Source: JACMLD01 sp033761915
GTDB taxonomy: Bacteria; Bacteroidota; Bacteroidia; Chitinophagales; Chitinophagaceae
NCBI GenBank assembly: GCA_033761915.1
Contig: JANRMC010000200.1
Coordinates: forward strand, 1 to 64,000
Direction of reading: 5' to 3'
Length of the DNA: 64,000 nt
Shown: positions 1 through 8,638 of the stretch, piece by piece
Numbering within the stretch: the stretch's first letter is position 1
Layout: every line of letters begins with the position of its first letter
Made by a program: the position numbers and the translations under genes
Notes under the pieces: generated by a model
Database searches by the model: none
The model's input: the letters and a program-made list of their open reading frames with translations, nothing else
What the model was told of the DNA's origin: nothing

Positions 1-50
1 TGAAGTGTGCGACGCAACGATGCTGCTATTGTGACTGACTGCTGGTTACC
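1..50. repeat. Right half of intergenic palindromic repeat, copy 1
   Basis: The window opens inside a copy of the repeat family. The A-centred 9-mer TGCGACGCA lies at 8-16, followed by the outer arm that ends GCTGGTTACC at 41-50. The outer arm reaches into the tamB-like gene on the minus strand: its stop codon (26-28) and last seven codons (VTSSQSQ) are repeat sequence. The left half lies outside the window. Confidence 0.8.
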
Positions 51-3000
51 ACATTTTCTTCTGGCTTTTTTGCTTCTTTCTTCTTTTTGTTTTTACGCCT
101 GAAAAGGTCTCCAAATTTTTCAAACTCTCTGCGGTAAGAAATACTGGCGCCACTGCGGTTTTGTTTGTTTTGAATTACGAAGCTGAAGTTTTGACGATAG
201 AAAAGATTGAATAAAAGTTTACCATCGGCAGTTAATTTGTATTGTGCCGTAACATCTGGCAAAAATTGCAGGTTGCCCTGTGCCGTGGTGCGGGCACCCC
301 AACCAATATCTAAAGCGCTGCCTACAATAAACGTAAGCCTATCATTAAAGTAACTTTTATTGATGGAGAAGTTAACTGCGGAACGATCGATGCCGGTATT
401 AGCCGTGGTGCCTCCGTATAAATTAGAACCATTGTAAAAAGAAGCACTGATATCTATTTTAAGACTGGGATCGTTTAATACTTTTTGCAACTTGCTGCTT
501 ATTTCTTTTGTAAGCACACTACTTATTTGGCTGGAAATGCTATTGAGTACAATGCCTTCTAATGCAGCTTGCCCGATATTTAAGCTGCCACTGTTGGGAG
601 ATGTGGATAATGGCCCGAAACTGTTAAACACAATCAGTAAAGAAACCTGTTTGTTTAATTCGTTCACATCTCTTCTTATCTGGTTTAAAAGCACCTGTGT
701 GGAAGGGTCATTTTTTAAAGGACTATTATCGGGCATTTCAATACCAAAAGTAATGGTGGGGGCTTTTAATTTGTCGGTTATGGTAGCCAGCACCAATATG
801 TCTCCGCGGTAACGTTTGGTATCTTCATTTATAGAACTGCCCAGACTGGTATTATTTAAACCAAGGTCTGAAAAGCGAACATTGGGTGCTTTGTATTCTG
901 CAGTTACGTTTAACGTAGCATCGTATGGATCAGAAACCCATTGTATGTAATTGGGGGTATTGGTGCGTAACGTAAAGTATCTTTTTATTGACTGAAAAGT
1001 GAAATTGTAATTACCGTCATCAATATCGTAGCGGCCCGACATGGTTAGTGGTTCGCGGGTGCCAATACGGAGTTTAACAGTGCCGTGTCCTCTTGCACTA
1101 ATCTGGTCTCCGGCATTTTCATCCAGCACCATATTTATTTTGGTGAGGCGGTTAGCGGTAAGTTCTAATTTGGTAAGCAGGTTGCTGCTTTCTTTTATTT
1201 TGCCGCTGCCGGTTAATTCTTTACCATATACTTTCCAGGTTAAAAAACTGGCTTCGCTGGAAGCCCGGCCTGTTGTATTGGGTAATGTAATTTCAGAGCT
1301 GTCAGTAGCTTCTCCCTGCACTTCCATCAGCATATCTTCCTGCGGGCCTTTAAAAATAAAGTTGGCTTTGCCAATGGCCCTGCCGTAAAACTGACTGTTA
1401 TCCCGGGCCGTAGTATTTAAGAGCAGCATGCGGTTGGTGCGTACTTTAAAATCAAACCCCATGTCTTTAAAATTACTATGGTACAACTTACCGGTTACTA
1501 ACTCGCCGGTATTGCCCAACTGGTCTTTAATAGTAAAGCTGCCAAAGTCTATACCTTCTTCAGTTAATTTTATTTTAGCTTCAGGCACCAGGTAAAGGCA
1601 TTTGGTATAATCAACCATCAGTTGTCCATCTTTCAACTGAATATTGCCCAGATATTTTAAGTCATTACCCTTGCCCACTATGCGCAGGTTGCCGGTTGCC
1701 TGCCCGTCTAACTGGCTGAAGATATCTGTTAAATACCGGTTTAAAAGACTGATGGAAGTACCTCTTAGTTCAGTATTAATATCAATGGCATTGTCACGGG
1801 CACTATCTAATGTGTTTACAAAACCATTTACACTAAAGTTGTAGTTTTTATTTTCGCTGAGGGTGGTAAAGTTTACTTTGCCGGTAGCTTTTGAGTAATT
1901 GGTGGTTAATGATAGTTTGCCAACAGAATCATCATCTAAGCGAAATTGTTCAGCTTCCGCTTTTACATCCACATTCATTTTTCCAAAAGGGTCTATAACA
2001 TCTACCTGTCCGCTCAACAAACCTTCTAGGCGATTTTCTTTTATAAAGAAGGGGGCAAAGTCTCCAATGTTTATTTTCTTTAAATCAATCCTCAGGTCGT
2101 TGCTGTTGCCTGTTTCTGAGGGCTGGCTGGAAATAACCACTTCCTGGTCGCCACTGTAAATGCGTAAGCCATCGGTAGTAACAAGGTCTCTTGTTAAAGT
2201 AAGCTCACCATCTCTGTCAATATTCCACCGCTTACCATTTACATCAAATGTTGAAGGATCAAACACCACACTAAAACCGTTTTTCATGGTTTGTACGGTG
2301 CCGGAAATGTCTGCAGCATTCAATGTTTGGTTGGCACTTGTTTTTACTTTTACTTTTGAAATATCGCCGCCGCTGCTGATGTTAATTTTTGTATCCGGAA
2401 AATGCAGGCTGTCGTTTACAAACACATCTCCAATGGTGCTTTGCACACTCAGCGTATCCAGGTTGCCACGCCCTTTCAGCATAACATTATAAAAAGCCGT
2501 TTTCTGATAACTGAATTGAGGTACTTCTGCATCCAGATCAAACAAATTTTCGGCGGTGTTAATACGGCCGGTAATGGTGGTATTATTAAACCCTTTTAAA
2601 TCTTTATCCACCAGATCAAGATATTCATCCACCTTTTTGGTGGTAATCACAAAACTAAAATTTTCAATACCGGGGTTTCTTTTAGCAGGGGCTATATAGC
2701 TGGGGTAGTAGCGGTTTAAAAAAGTTTGAAACGCCGTCGGTAAATCAACAGTTGAAAAATCGCCTACCAGTGCTGCATCAAACTCGTTACTTACTGCAAC
2801 AATGCTTTTACTGTCTCCTATCTTTTTAGATTCTACTGAAAGGCTATCAAAAGAAATGCGATTGCCATTTTTAAAAATAGAGGCATCTGTTATACGTGCC
2901 GTGCCTAAAAAATTATCAATGGTATTGCCGGTAAAATCAAAACGCAGGTTGCCATTAAAATCAACATCATCTTTAATAAAGTTCAATGCCTTTAAGTTGG

Positions 3001-4792
3001 CCTTATTAATAGCCGCAATAAAATCAAACTCGGGTACTTTATGGTTCAGGTTAATAAGGCCGTTCAATACCACATCCAGGTGCGGGTCGCGGGCAATTAA
3101 CTGTCCTTTAAAAAGTTTATTATCAAATAAGCCTTTAATGCTGATGTTTTGATAATTGTAATTTTTAAAACTAAATTGTTGTACCTCTCCGTTTACTTCC
3201 ACTTCCAGGTTTTTATCGCTGGCGGCATTGCCTTTTACAGTACTGTTAAACTGTATATTTCCAAAATCATCATTATCAATCAATGCACCAATGTTAAAAC
3301 CGGGGCTGGCAATTTTACCAGAGTATTGTGCAGCTTTGTTATCCGGAAATTTAAGGTTTACATCAGAGCTGATGGTACCCAATGCCGTTTGCAGCGTGCC
3401 ATGTGTAACAAAATCTTTTACAAAACCGGTAAGGTTGCCGGTAAAGTTTATATAACTCAACCGGTCCAGCCTGGGATTTTTAACCGTACGCAAAGCCGGT
3501 ACCAGCAGTAATGCATCTGCATAGGTGGTAGCAAGTTTATTGGCTTTTACATCAATATATGTTTTATCAATTTCGGGCAAGCCTTTTAAAATAAAATCTC
3601 CTTCCAGCAGAGTGCTGTTGCCTGTTTTAACAACAAGGTTTTTACCACCCAGGTTTTCTATAGTGCCTTTAATAGTGCCAGATAAATGCACTTCTTTATT
3701 CCAGCTGGCCAGTTCTGGTGCAAAGTAGGCTATATCATCGCTGTGTATGATGGCATCTTTAAAAGTGCCCTGCAACTTTATTTTTTCAATAAAATCACTC
3801 ATGTCATCAAATTCGTTATAGCGCATGGCATAATAATCAGACAGCCGGCTTTTGTTGGTGCGTAAATCCAGTTGGCTAAACTCCATGGCTTCTGGGTGCC
3901 ATTTAACAGCAGCGTTAAATTTCTTTACTTCAAAACCGCTGCGTTCTTTGGTGGTTAATTGCAGGTTGGCAAACAACGTATCTTTTTGCAGCCGCAGGTT
4001 TTTAAAGCTGGCATTAATGGCATCAAATTTTACATAGTTGCCATCAAAATAATGATAGGGTGCTCTGTTCATAAAAACATGGCTTTTAAAACTGCCGTTT
4101 TTTATGGCCAGTGCATCCATCGCTAACTGCCAGCCTTCGGGGTTCCAGCGAAGTGTGGAGTCTTTGCTATGATCAATAGAGGGATAAAAAGGTTTCTTCT
4201 TACGCTTGCCGGGATAATTGTAAATACTAAAAATCGGGTCTTCTATCTCCACCGATTCTAAATGCGCCATTTTTTTTTCTATATCAAGCTGGTTGGCTTT
4301 TACGTGCAGAGAGCGCAGGTAAATAGCCATATCTTCTCCGCGCCATTCATCTTTTTGCAGAAAGTGAATGTTTTTTAAATCCACTTCTTTTAAATCTAAC
4401 TGAATACTTTTTTTATTGCCGCTGCTGCTGCCACCAGAAAAATAGTCCGCCAAAAAACGGTGGTTCCAAACAGAATCGCTGCGGTGCAAAAACACACGGG
4501 CATCTTCCAGCCCCACATATTCTAAAGTAGCTTTATCTTTTAAAAAAAACCAGTCTGTAATATTTACTTTTAATTTGCCTGCATACAGCAGCGTGTCTTT
4601 GTTCCTATCCTGCACCAGCGTGCCTTCCATTAGCAACTTGTTAAAGAAGGTAAAATTTACCCGATCTATTTTTACGGTTGTTTCCAGGTCTTTAGAAAGA
4701 CGTTTGGTAGCCTGGTGTACCAGCCAGTTTTGCACGGGGCTGGTATGCAATAAACCATACACCAACAGCAGCAACGCTATCAAGGTAAGCAA
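26..4792 (-). CDS. tamB: TamB-like translocation/assembly module protein (AsmA/DUF490 superfamily)
   Basis: This is a very large envelope protein (about 1,588 aa) of the TamB type. Family members bridge inner and outer membrane and are implicated in outer-membrane protein insertion or phospholipid transport. An N-terminal hydrophobic anchor (LTLIALLLLVYGLL) is followed by a long beta-rich body. The C-terminal DUF490-type region has the LNIGQAALEGIVLN segment, then a barrel-like stretch and a lysine-rich tail. Start choice is a problem: there is no ATG before the anchor. TTG at 4790-4792 is used here, but the frame stays open to a stop at 4829-4831. A CTG at 4823-4825 would restore a basic N-terminus (KKAGKILGY) typical of such anchors. 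The last seven residues are encoded by a repeat element. The gene stands alone and is transcribed towards the window edge. The family call is strong; the exact role in this organism is inferred. Confidence 0.85.
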   Translation of the reverse strand: MLTLIALLLLVYGLLHTSPVQNWLVHQATKRLSKDLETTVKIDRVNFTFFNKLLMEGTLVQDRNKDTLLYAGKLKVNITDWFFLKDKATLEYVGLEDARVFLHRSDSVWNHRFLADYFSGGSSSGNKKSIQLDLKEVDLKNIHFLQKDEWRGEDMAIYLRSLHVKANQLDIEKKMAHLESVEIEDPIFSIYNYPGKRKKKPFYPSIDHSKDSTLRWNPEGWQLAMDALAIKNGSFKSHVFMNRAPYHYFDGNYVKFDAINASFKNLRLQKDTLFANLQLTTKERSGFEVKKFNAAVKWHPEAMEFSQLDLRTNKSRLSDYYAMRYNEFDDMSDFIEKIKLQGTFKDAIIHSDDIAYFAPELASWNKEVHLSGTIKGTIENLGGKNLVVKTGNSTLLEGDFILKGLPEIDKTYIDVKANKLATTYADALLLVPALRTVKNPRLDRLSYINFTGNLTGFVKDFVTHGTLQTALGTISSDVNLKFPDNKAAQYSGKIASPGFNIGALIDNDDFGNIQFNSTVKGNAASDKNLEVEVNGEVQQFSFKNYNYQNISIKGLFDNKLFKGQLIARDPHLDVVLNGLINLNHKVPEFDFIAAINKANLKALNFIKDDVDFNGNLRFDFTGNTIDNFLGTARITDASIFKNGNRISFDSLSVESKKIGDSKSIVAVSNEFDAALVGDFSTVDLPTAFQTFLNRYYPSYIAPAKRNPGIENFSFVITTKKVDEYLDLVDKDLKGFNNTTITGRINTAENLFDLDAEVPQFSYQKTAFYNVMLKGRGNLDTLSVQSTIGDVFVNDSLHFPDTKINISSGGDISKVKVKTSANQTLNAADISGTVQTMKNGFSVVFDPSTFDVNGKRWNIDRDGELTLTRDLVTTDGLRIYSGDQEVVISSQPSETGNSNDLRIDLKKINIGDFAPFFIKENRLEGLLSGQVDVIDPFGKMNVDVKAEAEQFRLDDDSVGKLSLTTNYSKATGKVNFTTLSENKNYNFSVNGFVNTLDSARDNAIDINTELRGTSISLLNRYLTDIFSQLDGQATGNLRIVGKGNDLKYLGNIQLKDGQLMVDYTKCLYLVPEAKIKLTEEGIDFGSFTIKDQLGNTGELVTGKLYHSNFKDMGFDFKVRTNRMLLLNTTARDNSQFYGRAIGKANFIFKGPQEDMLMEVQGEATDSSEITLPNTTGRASSEASFLTWKVYGKELTGSGKIKESSNLLTKLELTANRLTKINMVLDENAGDQISARGHGTVKLRIGTREPLTMSGRYDIDDGNYNFTFQSIKRYFTLRTNTPNYIQWVSDPYDATLNVTAEYKAPNVRFSDLGLNNTSLGSSINEDTKRYRGDILVLATITDKLKAPTITFGIEMPDNSPLKNDPSTQVLLNQIRRDVNELNKQVSLLIVFNSFGPLSTSPNSGSLNIGQAALEGIVLNSISSQISSVLTKEISSKLQKVLNDPSLKIDISASFYNGSNLYGGTTANTGIDRSAVNFSINKSYFNDRLTFIVGSALDIGWGARTTAQGNLQFLPDVTAQYKLTADGKLLFNLFYRQNFSFVIQNKQNRSGASISYRREFEKFGDLFRRKNKKKKEAKKPEENVVTSSQSQ

Positions 4793-4962
4793 GGTGTAAC
4801 CTAGTATTTTTCCGGCTTTTTTCAGGGCTTAGAAATATTATTTGTAAAAATAGCGAATCGGTAAGAGAGAGCAAATTCAATACCACACCAAAGTAGTATT
4901 TTTTTAACTGCGTTGTGGCTTTGTTAAAAGCGCTTTTTGCCCAATAAATTACTGCGGCCGAA

Positions 4963-5044
4963 GTGTGCCCCGATGGCAAAACACAAATCCAATCGGGGTT
5001 TGCAACGAGCAACAACTGCCGCCTCTTGTACCGGTGCTGGTATC
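4963..5044. repeat. Variant intergenic repeat with CCCCGAT/ATCGGGG stem
   Basis: GTGCCCCGAT at 4965-4974 pairs with ATCGGGG near 4992-4998. It is followed by TTGCAACGAGCAAC and an end-like GTGCTGGTATC. The same layout (GTGCCCCGA, AAATC, ATCGGGGTTT, CAACGAGCAAC) recurs at 29566-29614, so this is a related repeat with a different core. Confidence 0.55.
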
Positions 5045-5103
5045 AAATAATTTTCTTTTTTAAGTGTTTATGGGTACTGTGCCGGCAACTGTTTTTCATA
5101 GCA

Positions 5104-5160
5104 ACAGTTGTTGCGTCGCACCTGTTAGCTGCAACGCTGCGAGGAACGAGTAGCTGTTGC
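5104..5160. repeat. Degenerate copy 2 of the intergenic repeat
   Basis: It contains the exact T-centred 9-mer TGCGTCGCA (5112-5120) preceded by GTTGT. The inner arm reads CCTGTTAGC instead of ACTTCAGC, and the right arm has decayed (GCAACGCTGCGAGGAACGAG). It lies between divergent genes. Confidence 0.55.
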
Positions 5161-5261
5161 ACTTCATCCCGCCAATAGCGGGACTTCAGCGCCAGTGCTG
5201 GTGGCAGCCGGTTTCATCATTGCGTTTAGCAACAGGGTTGTACTTTAGCAAAAACAATTTT

Positions 5262-5804
5262 ATGTCAACCATTGGTACCACTTACCTGCAATCGGCCATT
5301 AAACGACTTTTATATTATAAAGACCTGGCAGAAAAAACGTTTGCCCAGCTAAGTGAGGAAGCACTTTTTTATACCCCCCATGCAGCCAGCAACAGCATTG
5401 CTATAGTAGTGCAACATCTGGCAGGCAATATGCTCAGCCGGTTTACGCATTTTTTAACAGAAGACGGGGAGAAGCCATGGCGCCACCGCGATGCAGAGTT
5501 TGAACCCACTATTAAAGATGCTGCCGCTTTACTGGCTTACTGGCAAAAAGGGTGGGATTGCTGTATAACTGCGCTGCAAGCCCTGCAGGAAGACGATTTG
5601 CAAAAAACAATATACATCAGAACAGAACCCTTGCTGGTAATAGATGCTATTAACCGGCAACTGGCGCACTACCCGTACCATGCAGGGCAAATAGTTTTTT
5701 TAGGTAAACTATTAAAGGGCGCCGAATGGCAAACCTTATCAATAGCCAGAGGACAATCGGCGCAATTTAACAGCCATATGCAAGAGCAAAGCAGCAAGAA
5801 ATAA
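5262..5804 (+). CDS. DinB-superfamily protein (DUF1572-like)
   Basis: This is a 180-residue protein of the DinB/YfiT-like metal-dependent four-helix bundle group, closest in appearance to DUF1572. Visible cues are an early helix with paired leucines (LLYYKDLAEKTFAQL), a central VVQHLAGNMLSRF segment whose histidine fits the first metal-ligand position, and a C-terminal LAHYPYHAGQIVFLGKLL helix supplying two more histidines. Many family members are metal-dependent thiol-S-transferases or have unknown substrates; none can be assigned here. The start ATG follows an AT-rich leader, and an imperfect TAnnTTTG box lies at 5241-5248. The gene precedes a small outer-membrane barrel gene on the same strand, about 110 bp away. 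Confidence 0.75.
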   Translation: MSTIGTTYLQSAIKRLLYYKDLAEKTFAQLSEEALFYTPHAASNSIAIVVQHLAGNMLSRFTHFLTEDGEKPWRHRDAEFEPTIKDAAALLAYWQKGWDCCITALQALQEDDLQKTIYIRTEPLLVIDAINRQLAHYPYHAGQIVFLGKLLKGAEWQTLSIARGQSAQFNSHMQEQSSKK

Positions 5805-5913
5805 TTTATTAAAACCCTTGCAGGGCTAAGCTTCTATGGTTATCTTGTGCCGCCTTCACACCATCCAACAGCACTACGAAAAGCCTTTGGTAAACCCTTT
5901 AAACCCCGCTAAA

Positions 5914-6537
5914 ATGAAAAAAAGGTTTTTCGGCCTCACGGTATTTTTATTGCTACTGCATACTGCCCATGCGCAGGTAAACTGGGCTGTAAAAGCCGGC
6001 TTTCAATATGGCAGCGCCACCATTAAATTAAAAGACGAGAAAATTGCATCGGGCTCTTTACCCGGATTAAATATAGGTATTGCCACCCGCGTGCCAATTG
6101 ATAAGCAGGTGTATTTTGCCCCCGGCTTTCATTATACCATAAAAGCCTACAGCATTGCTGCCACCAGCACCGCCCCACAAAAAGATTACCGGTTTACGTA
6201 TTTAGAACTACCTGTTTTACTGCAAATAAATTTTAGTGAAGATGCAGAACAGGGGGCTTATTTTAAAATTGGTCCTTCTTTAGGGCTGGCCATAAAAGGA
6301 AAAGAAACCTTTAAAAACAGTTTTGGCAACGTTACCAATAACAAACTAAAATTTAGTTTTGGCGAGTATGGTTATGCCGATGCTGCCGCCCATGCTTTTT
6401 TGGGCTATACCTTTAAGGGAGGTTTTTTTGCAGAAGCGGGCATTGTGCAAAACCTGGGCAGCATTAGTAACGATGATTTTGGCCCTAAGATTACACCGCG
6501 ACAGTTAACGGTTAATTTGGGGTATTTTATAAAGTAG
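5914..6537 (+). CDS. Small outer-membrane beta-barrel protein (PorT/OMP_b-brl type)
   Basis: This 207-residue protein has a clear signal peptide (MKKRFFGLTVFLLLLHTAHA, cleaved before QVNW). The rest alternates in barrel style: AGFQYGSATIKL, PGLNIGIATRV, FAPGFHYTIKAY, YLELPVLLQINF, YFKIGPSLGLAI, and a final strand ending LTVNLGYFIK. The LELPVLL...KIGPSLG pattern is typical of the Bacteroidota outer-membrane beta-barrel family that includes PorT. It probably sits in the outer membrane; ligand and partners are unknown. ATG at 5914 is chosen because it begins the signal peptide; an upstream in-frame ATG would prepend 26 unrelated residues. The gene ends at a hairpin shared with the convergent ggt gene. 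Confidence 0.75.
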   Translation: MKKRFFGLTVFLLLLHTAHAQVNWAVKAGFQYGSATIKLKDEKIASGSLPGLNIGIATRVPIDKQVYFAPGFHYTIKAYSIAATSTAPQKDYRFTYLELPVLLQINFSEDAEQGAYFKIGPSLGLAIKGKETFKNSFGNVTNNKLKFSFGEYGYADAAAHAFLGYTFKGGFFAEAGIVQNLGSISNDDFGPKITPRQLTVNLGYFIK

Positions 6538-6553
6538 GTAATAGCATATAAAA

Positions 6554-6590
6554 GAAAATGCCGGTAACATTATTACCGGCATTTTCTTTT
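6554..6590. terminator. Bidirectional terminator between barrel gene and ggt
   Basis: A perfect stem GAAAATGCCGGTAA / TTACCGGCATTTTC with a short loop lies between two convergent stop codons. It has a T-rich tract on the plus side and an A-rich tract upstream, so it can serve both genes. Confidence 0.85.
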
Positions 6591-6599
6591 CAAATAATT

Positions 6600-8315
6600 T
6601 TAATACCCCGCCACCGCATCATCCCCCCGTTTATCAGCAGCGCATTCAAATTTTTTATTGGGTAATACTTTAATCACTTCGGTACGGCCAATCTGGCCGC
6701 GTATATTTATTTTATATCCCTTGGCTTTTAAGGCTTCAATTACTGCGGCCGGAAAATCTTTTTCTACATACACCTCATCGGGCAACCATTGGTGGTGAAA
6801 TTTAGGTTTGTTTACTGCATCGGCAGCACTCATATCAAACTCCAGCAGATTAATTAAAGTTTGATATACCGATGTGGGAATAGTGGTACCACCGGGTGTG
6901 CCGGCAACAATATAAGGCTGATTGTTTTTTAATACTATGGTAGGCGTCATACTACTCAGCATTCTTTTGCCCGGGGCAATAGCATTGGCTTCTGCACCCA
7001 CGGCACCGTACATATTGGGCACGCCCGGCTTTACACTAAAATCATCCATTTCATTATTCAATAAAAAACCAGCACCGCCCACTACGGTTTTGCTGCCATA
7101 GCCACCGTTTAAGGTAGTGGTAACAGATACAGCATTGCCATATTTATCAATTACACTCAGGTGGGTGGTTTCTTCACTTTCAGGGTTAACAGCACCGGGT
7201 TTGGTAACCTGGCTACTGCCGGCAACGGCCGGGTTATAATCAGCTATCCGTTCTTTAGCATAAGCATCACTGGTTAATCGCTTCACCGGTACTTTTACAA
7301 AATCCTGGTCGCCCATAAACTCCGCACGGTCGGCATAGGCTCTGCGTTCTGCCTCTACCATTAACTGCACCGCTTCTGCCGAATGAAATCCCATGCCCGC
7401 TACATTTTTTTGTTCCACCATCTTCATGGTTTGGTTAATAATAATGCCACCGCTGCTGGGAAGGGGCATCGTAATTACCATATAATCTTTATACGGAAAA
7501 CTTAATACTGTTCTTTCCTTTGCTTCATATTTTTTAAGGTCTTCATAGGTAATTAAACCCTTGCCTCTTTGCATTTCTTCCACAATCAACCGGGCCGTTT
7601 CGCCTTCATAAAAACCGGCCTGCCCCAATTGGCTTATTCTTTTCAAAGTGGCAGCCAGTTCTGGTTGTATTAACGTATCACCCTCTTTCCATGGTTGTTG
7701 TTTTATAAAAGCAGTGGCTTTAGTATTGTATTTGGCAAATGCATCTTTGTAGGCATTTAAGCCCGATGCTTCTGCTTTGGTAATTACAAATCCTTTTTCT
7801 GCTAAAACTATGGCGGGTGCAATCAGTGTTTTAAAAGAAAGCTTCGCGTATTTCATAGAGGCAAATAAGCCGGCAATAGTGCCGGGCACACCAGCCGCCA
7901 GGTGCCCGTGCTGACTTAAATTTAACTGCGCATTACCAGCAGCATCCAGATACATATCCCGGTGTGCAGCTGCCGGTGCTTTCTCCCGATAGTCAAGTGC
8001 AATATTGCTACCATCTTTTAAATGCGCAATCATAAAACCACCACCACCAATATTACCAGCGCCAGGGTACACCACTGCCAAAGCTAATTGGGTGGCAATA
8101 GCGGCATCCACTGCATTGCCGCCTTTTTTCAGCATTAGTAAACCTGCCTGACTGGCCAGCGGATGTGCCGATACCACAGCGCCGTTACTTACTGTAGCCG
8201 TTTTTTCAATGCCATATTTATAGGCATTTAAAACTGGCTTTTTCTTTTGCGCAAAACCTGCAGCACTGCTCATTAGTACAAAACCTGCTGCAGCAAAAAT
8301 TACTTTACAATTCAT
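6600..8315 (-). CDS. ggt: Gamma-glutamyltransferase (glutathione hydrolase)
   Basis: This is a 571-residue precursor of the Ntn-hydrolase gamma-glutamyltransferase family. It cleaves or transfers the gamma-glutamyl group of glutathione and related peptides, normally in the periplasm. A signal peptide (about residues 1-22, ending AAGFAQ) is present. The N-terminal large subunit begins with AVVSAHPLAS and includes GGNAVDAAIATQLAL and the GGGGFM motif. The autoprocessing site is ETTHLSV, where Thr383 should become the N-terminal nucleophile of the small subunit. SSMTPTIV and AGTPGG near the C-terminus are the substrate-binding and oxyanion region. Length fits the family (E. coli enzyme about 580). 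It is transcribed alone, convergent with the barrel gene. Assignment is firm. Confidence 0.95.
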   Translation of the reverse strand: MNCKVIFAAAGFVLMSSAAGFAQKKKPVLNAYKYGIEKTATVSNGAVVSAHPLASQAGLLMLKKGGNAVDAAIATQLALAVVYPGAGNIGGGGFMIAHLKDGSNIALDYREKAPAAAHRDMYLDAAGNAQLNLSQHGHLAAGVPGTIAGLFASMKYAKLSFKTLIAPAIVLAEKGFVITKAEASGLNAYKDAFAKYNTKATAFIKQQPWKEGDTLIQPELAATLKRISQLGQAGFYEGETARLIVEEMQRGKGLITYEDLKKYEAKERTVLSFPYKDYMVITMPLPSSGGIIINQTMKMVEQKNVAGMGFHSAEAVQLMVEAERRAYADRAEFMGDQDFVKVPVKRLTSDAYAKERIADYNPAVAGSSQVTKPGAVNPESEETTHLSVIDKYGNAVSVTTTLNGGYGSKTVVGGAGFLLNNEMDDFSVKPGVPNMYGAVGAEANAIAPGKRMLSSMTPTIVLKNNQPYIVAGTPGGTTIPTSVYQTLINLLEFDMSAADAVNKPKFHHQWLPDEVYVEKDFPAAVIEALKAKGYKINIRGQIGRTEVIKVLPNKKFECAADKRGDDAVAGY

Positions 8316-8638
8316 ACAAACAAATTATTTAAACATTTTTAACCGGGTAGCCAGCTTAAGTAATGCTATTAAACTCTCGTTGCGTCGCACACTTCAGCGG
8401 CAACAATATTGCTGAACCAAATTTGCATTTTGTTGCTACTATAGTTTTAGCAAACAATAAACCATGCCGGGGTAAATGGTTATTATGTTGAAAATTACGC
8501 AACTAAAAACAAAATGGCCATCTTTTTTGTTAGCTAAAATCCCTAAATTCGACTGTAGATGGACAAAAAATTCTATCTTACTGTAAATCTCCAAGTCCTT
8601 CCTGCAAACCAAACTAACTAAACAAATTGGGTTAAATT
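8316..8638. other. 323-bp divergent intergenic region (ggt / TonB receptor)
   Basis: It holds the left half of a repeat (8346-8398) and then AT-rich sequence leading to the receptor gene. CTAAATTCGACTG near 8543-8555 resembles a degenerate TAnnTTTG box, with a TTTG about 14 bp upstream, a spacing shorter than usual. No ORF is convincing. Confidence 0.5.
8346..8398. repeat. Left half of intergenic palindromic repeat, copy 3
   Basis: The outer end GGTAGCCAGC (8346-8355) is followed by a spacer with TAATGCTATT, then GTTGCGTCGCACACTTCAGC at 8379-8398. The exact 9-mer is at 8381-8389. The right arm is not recognisable, so the copy is truncated. Confidence 0.8.

Larger units (their letters stand above)
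4826..5261. other. Gene-free 436-bp divergent region with two repeat relics
   Basis: This region separates the divergent tamB-like and DinB-like genes. It holds a CCCCGAT/ATCGGGG variant repeat (about 4963-5044) and a degenerate copy of the main repeat with the exact 9-mer TGCGTCGCA at 5112-5120. A TAnnTTTG-like box (TACTTTAG, 5241-5248) lies 13 bp before the next start. I see no convincing small gene. Confidence 0.6.

Noticed and set aside
5157..5261. Upstream extension of the DinB-like gene
   Set aside because: The added residues come from a repeat relic and no family match begins before ATG 5262.
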